Shown piece after piece: positions 14,763 to 15,924 of a stretch of 15,924 nt of DNA (its first letter is position 1; the number at the start of each line of letters is the position of its first letter). Origin of the DNA: Bacteroidales bacterium M7. Lineage in GTDB: Bacteria; Bacteroidota; Bacteroidia; Bacteroidales; Muribaculaceae. The notes under the pieces are model-generated. The model had not been told where the DNA came from, did not search any database, and saw nothing but the letters and a program-made list of their open reading frames with translations. The DNA is taken from positions 1-15,924 of the forward strand of contig LUJR01000028.1 of assembly GCA_001689515.1 (NCBI GenBank), read 5' to 3'. The position numbers and the translations under genes are program-made.

Positions 14763-15924
14763 ATGTTGGCGGCAGATAGAATAAAGGAATTGGTAGCTAG
14801 TCTTTACGGTGTTAGCATTGTTGATGATTTTTCCATTGATGAAGCAGGCTTGTTGAAAGGCCGTATTGCCGTAGTTGCAGGCCAAGACAAAGCTGATTTG
14901 ATATGGGATGTAGAAATCACTCCGGCCTATCCGTTTAAAGCTATGGGCAGGGAATCTATCCATTTTCAGAATAAGAATCTGCTATCCTATCCACACATTA
15001 TGCAGGGCGGTAATCTTTGTATGCATCCTGCTGAATATGAGAATGCAGAGAGTCAATTTGTGAATGATCTGAAACAGCTAAAGGAATGGGTGGAGAAATA
15101 CTATGTAAGGGGAGAAAAAGATATACACTATGAGCATCTGGTGGTAAATCATAACTTGATTCATGAGCAGTATTATACTTTTTGCTTCACAGAGACTCAC
15201 GAGGATTTTACTGAAGGAGACTATGGTATTGTACGCTATGCGGCATTACTAACTGGTCTGAAAAATGACAAGCCCGTAATCAACTATGTGGTACAAAAGT
15301 TTGTGTCGTATGTGAAGGTGAAGAAGGAATTGTTCTGTAGGATTAGTAAGTTCTACCAAGAATTAAGGTCGCTTGACGGAGTATATTGCCTGTTGAACAA
15401 TCCCCCCGCCCTATACGACAAGTTTATTATTGAGAATTACAACTCTATCAAAGGCCTTTTCTCGCAGGCTCAGAAAAACTATATCCATAGTTTTGTGGTA
15501 TCGCATAGAGACAAGTATAATTTTTTTCCACTGTTCTGTGGATATAGAATTCCAGAAGGTGGCATTTATTGGCAGGTTATGATGCTTTTTATGGATGATT
15601 TGCCGATAGAACCTGTGCGAATTGGCACTGGTAAGAACAGGCTTTGGTTTACAGATTTTCGGCCGGGTCAAATACAATGGGCAGAAACCGTGGATATTTC
15701 CTATAAGCATTTCTTTGGACGGGGTGCAATGCCCATAGAACTGGCTAACAAAAAAATGCTTATTATGGGAGTCGGAGCCATAGGAAGTATTGTGGCTGAA
15801 ACTTTGACAAGATGTGGTGCAAGAAGTCTAACTTTATATGATATAGATAATAAGGAACCGGGTAATGTTTGCCGATCTGCATATCCTTTTTATACTGGAA
15901 ATTCCCAACAAATTGACCCCCATG
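14763..15924 (+). CDS. Cap2-type E2-E1 fusion of type II CBASS, 3' end cut by window
   Basis: Ubiquitin-transfer-like enzyme that attaches the C-terminus of the CD-NTase to other molecules and so primes it. The visible 387 codons have an N-terminal E2-like domain with candidate catalytic Cys86 in QGGNLCMHPAEY. A long linker region follows, then the start of a ThiF/E1 adenylation domain with nucleotide loop GVGAIGS (336-342), acidic LYDID (Asp362) and GNVCRS (Asn368, Arg371). The frame is open to the window end; the E1 cysteine and the C-terminus lie outside. The ATG at 14763 is the first after the CD-NTase stop and gives a direct E2 start. It is too long to miss but too truncated for most length filters because no stop is present. 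A Cap3 JAB-type isopeptidase is expected next. Confidence 0.92.
   Translation, partial: MLAADRIKELVASLYGVSIVDDFSIDEAGLLKGRIAVVAGQDKADLIWDVEITPAYPFKAMGRESIHFQNKNLLSYPHIMQGGNLCMHPAEYENAESQFVNDLKQLKEWVEKYYVRGEKDIHYEHLVVNHNLIHEQYYTFCFTETHEDFTEGDYGIVRYAALLTGLKNDKPVINYVVQKFVSYVKVKKELFCRISKFYQELRSLDGVYCLLNNPPALYDKFIIENYNSIKGLFSQAQKNYIHSFVVSHRDKYNFFPLFCGYRIPEGGIYWQVMMLFMDDLPIEPVRIGTGKNRLWFTDFRPGQIQWAETVDISYKHFFGRGAMPIELANKKMLIMGVGAIGSIVAETLTRCGARSLTLYDIDNKEPGNVCRSAYPFYTGNSQQIDPH

Noticed and set aside
15411..15710. Open frame of 99 codons on the minus strand
   Set aside because: Lies inside the continuous Cap2-like frame on the plus strand, which has E2 and E1 motifs on either side of it.

Overview
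The window looks like a chromosomal segment of a gut Bacteroidales, most probably Muribaculaceae or a close relative. The evidence is secreted starch-degrading proteins with Bacteroidetes-style C-terminal tails (a T9SS type A sorting domain and a short NLQG tail), promoters of the Bacteroidetes type (-33 TTTG, -7 TAnnTTTG), and start codons without clear Shine-Dalgarno sequences. The family-level placement is inference from gene style.

Bases 1-6527 are a starch/maltodextrin locus built around a divergent promoter region (3002-3358). Leftward runs a secreted GLUG-repeat protein with a T9SS-type tail, then a MalS-like GH13 alpha-amylase that is cut by the window edge. Rightward runs an AmyE-like secreted GH13 alpha-amylase, then a SusE/SusF-like starch-binding protein whose four domains are arranged A-B-A-B. 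No SusC/SusD pair is visible. A strong bidirectional terminator hairpin (6565-6596) closes the rightward unit.

Bases 6614-11156 are housekeeping and stress genes: a Bcp-type peroxiredoxin (minus); divergent from it a three-gene unit of secreted nitroreductase, MmcQ/YjbR protein and 3-methyladenine DNA glycosylase Tag (plus); a 165-bp MITE-like inverted-repeat element touching the tag stop codon; and an overlapping response regulator/sensor kinase pair (minus). The two divergent units at 7.1 kb are separated by an inverted repeat whose two arms are each a perfect -7 box.

At about 11.37 kb the character of the DNA changes. A 40-bp perfect palindrome, which could be a terminator, is followed by a short fragment that matches the 3' end of a tRNA or, better, tmRNA, but has no body. 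This is the usual scar of an island integrated at such a gene. About 500 bp of AT-rich non-coding DNA follows, then a consensus promoter and a tightly packed plus-strand defence operon running off the window: AAA/ABC-type ATPase (RloA/AbiLi-like), RloB/AbiLii-like TOPRIM protein, CD-NTase, and a Cap2-type E2-E1 fusion. The last two are the core of a type II CBASS anti-phage system. The CD-NTase ends in glycine, as needed for conjugation by Cap2. No classical CBASS effector lies in the window; the RloA-RloB pair occupies the usual effector position with short gaps (4, 23 and 5 nt) between genes. That joint layout is the most interesting feature here: either two stacked defence systems share one promoter, or an ATPase-TOPRIM module serves as a CBASS effector.
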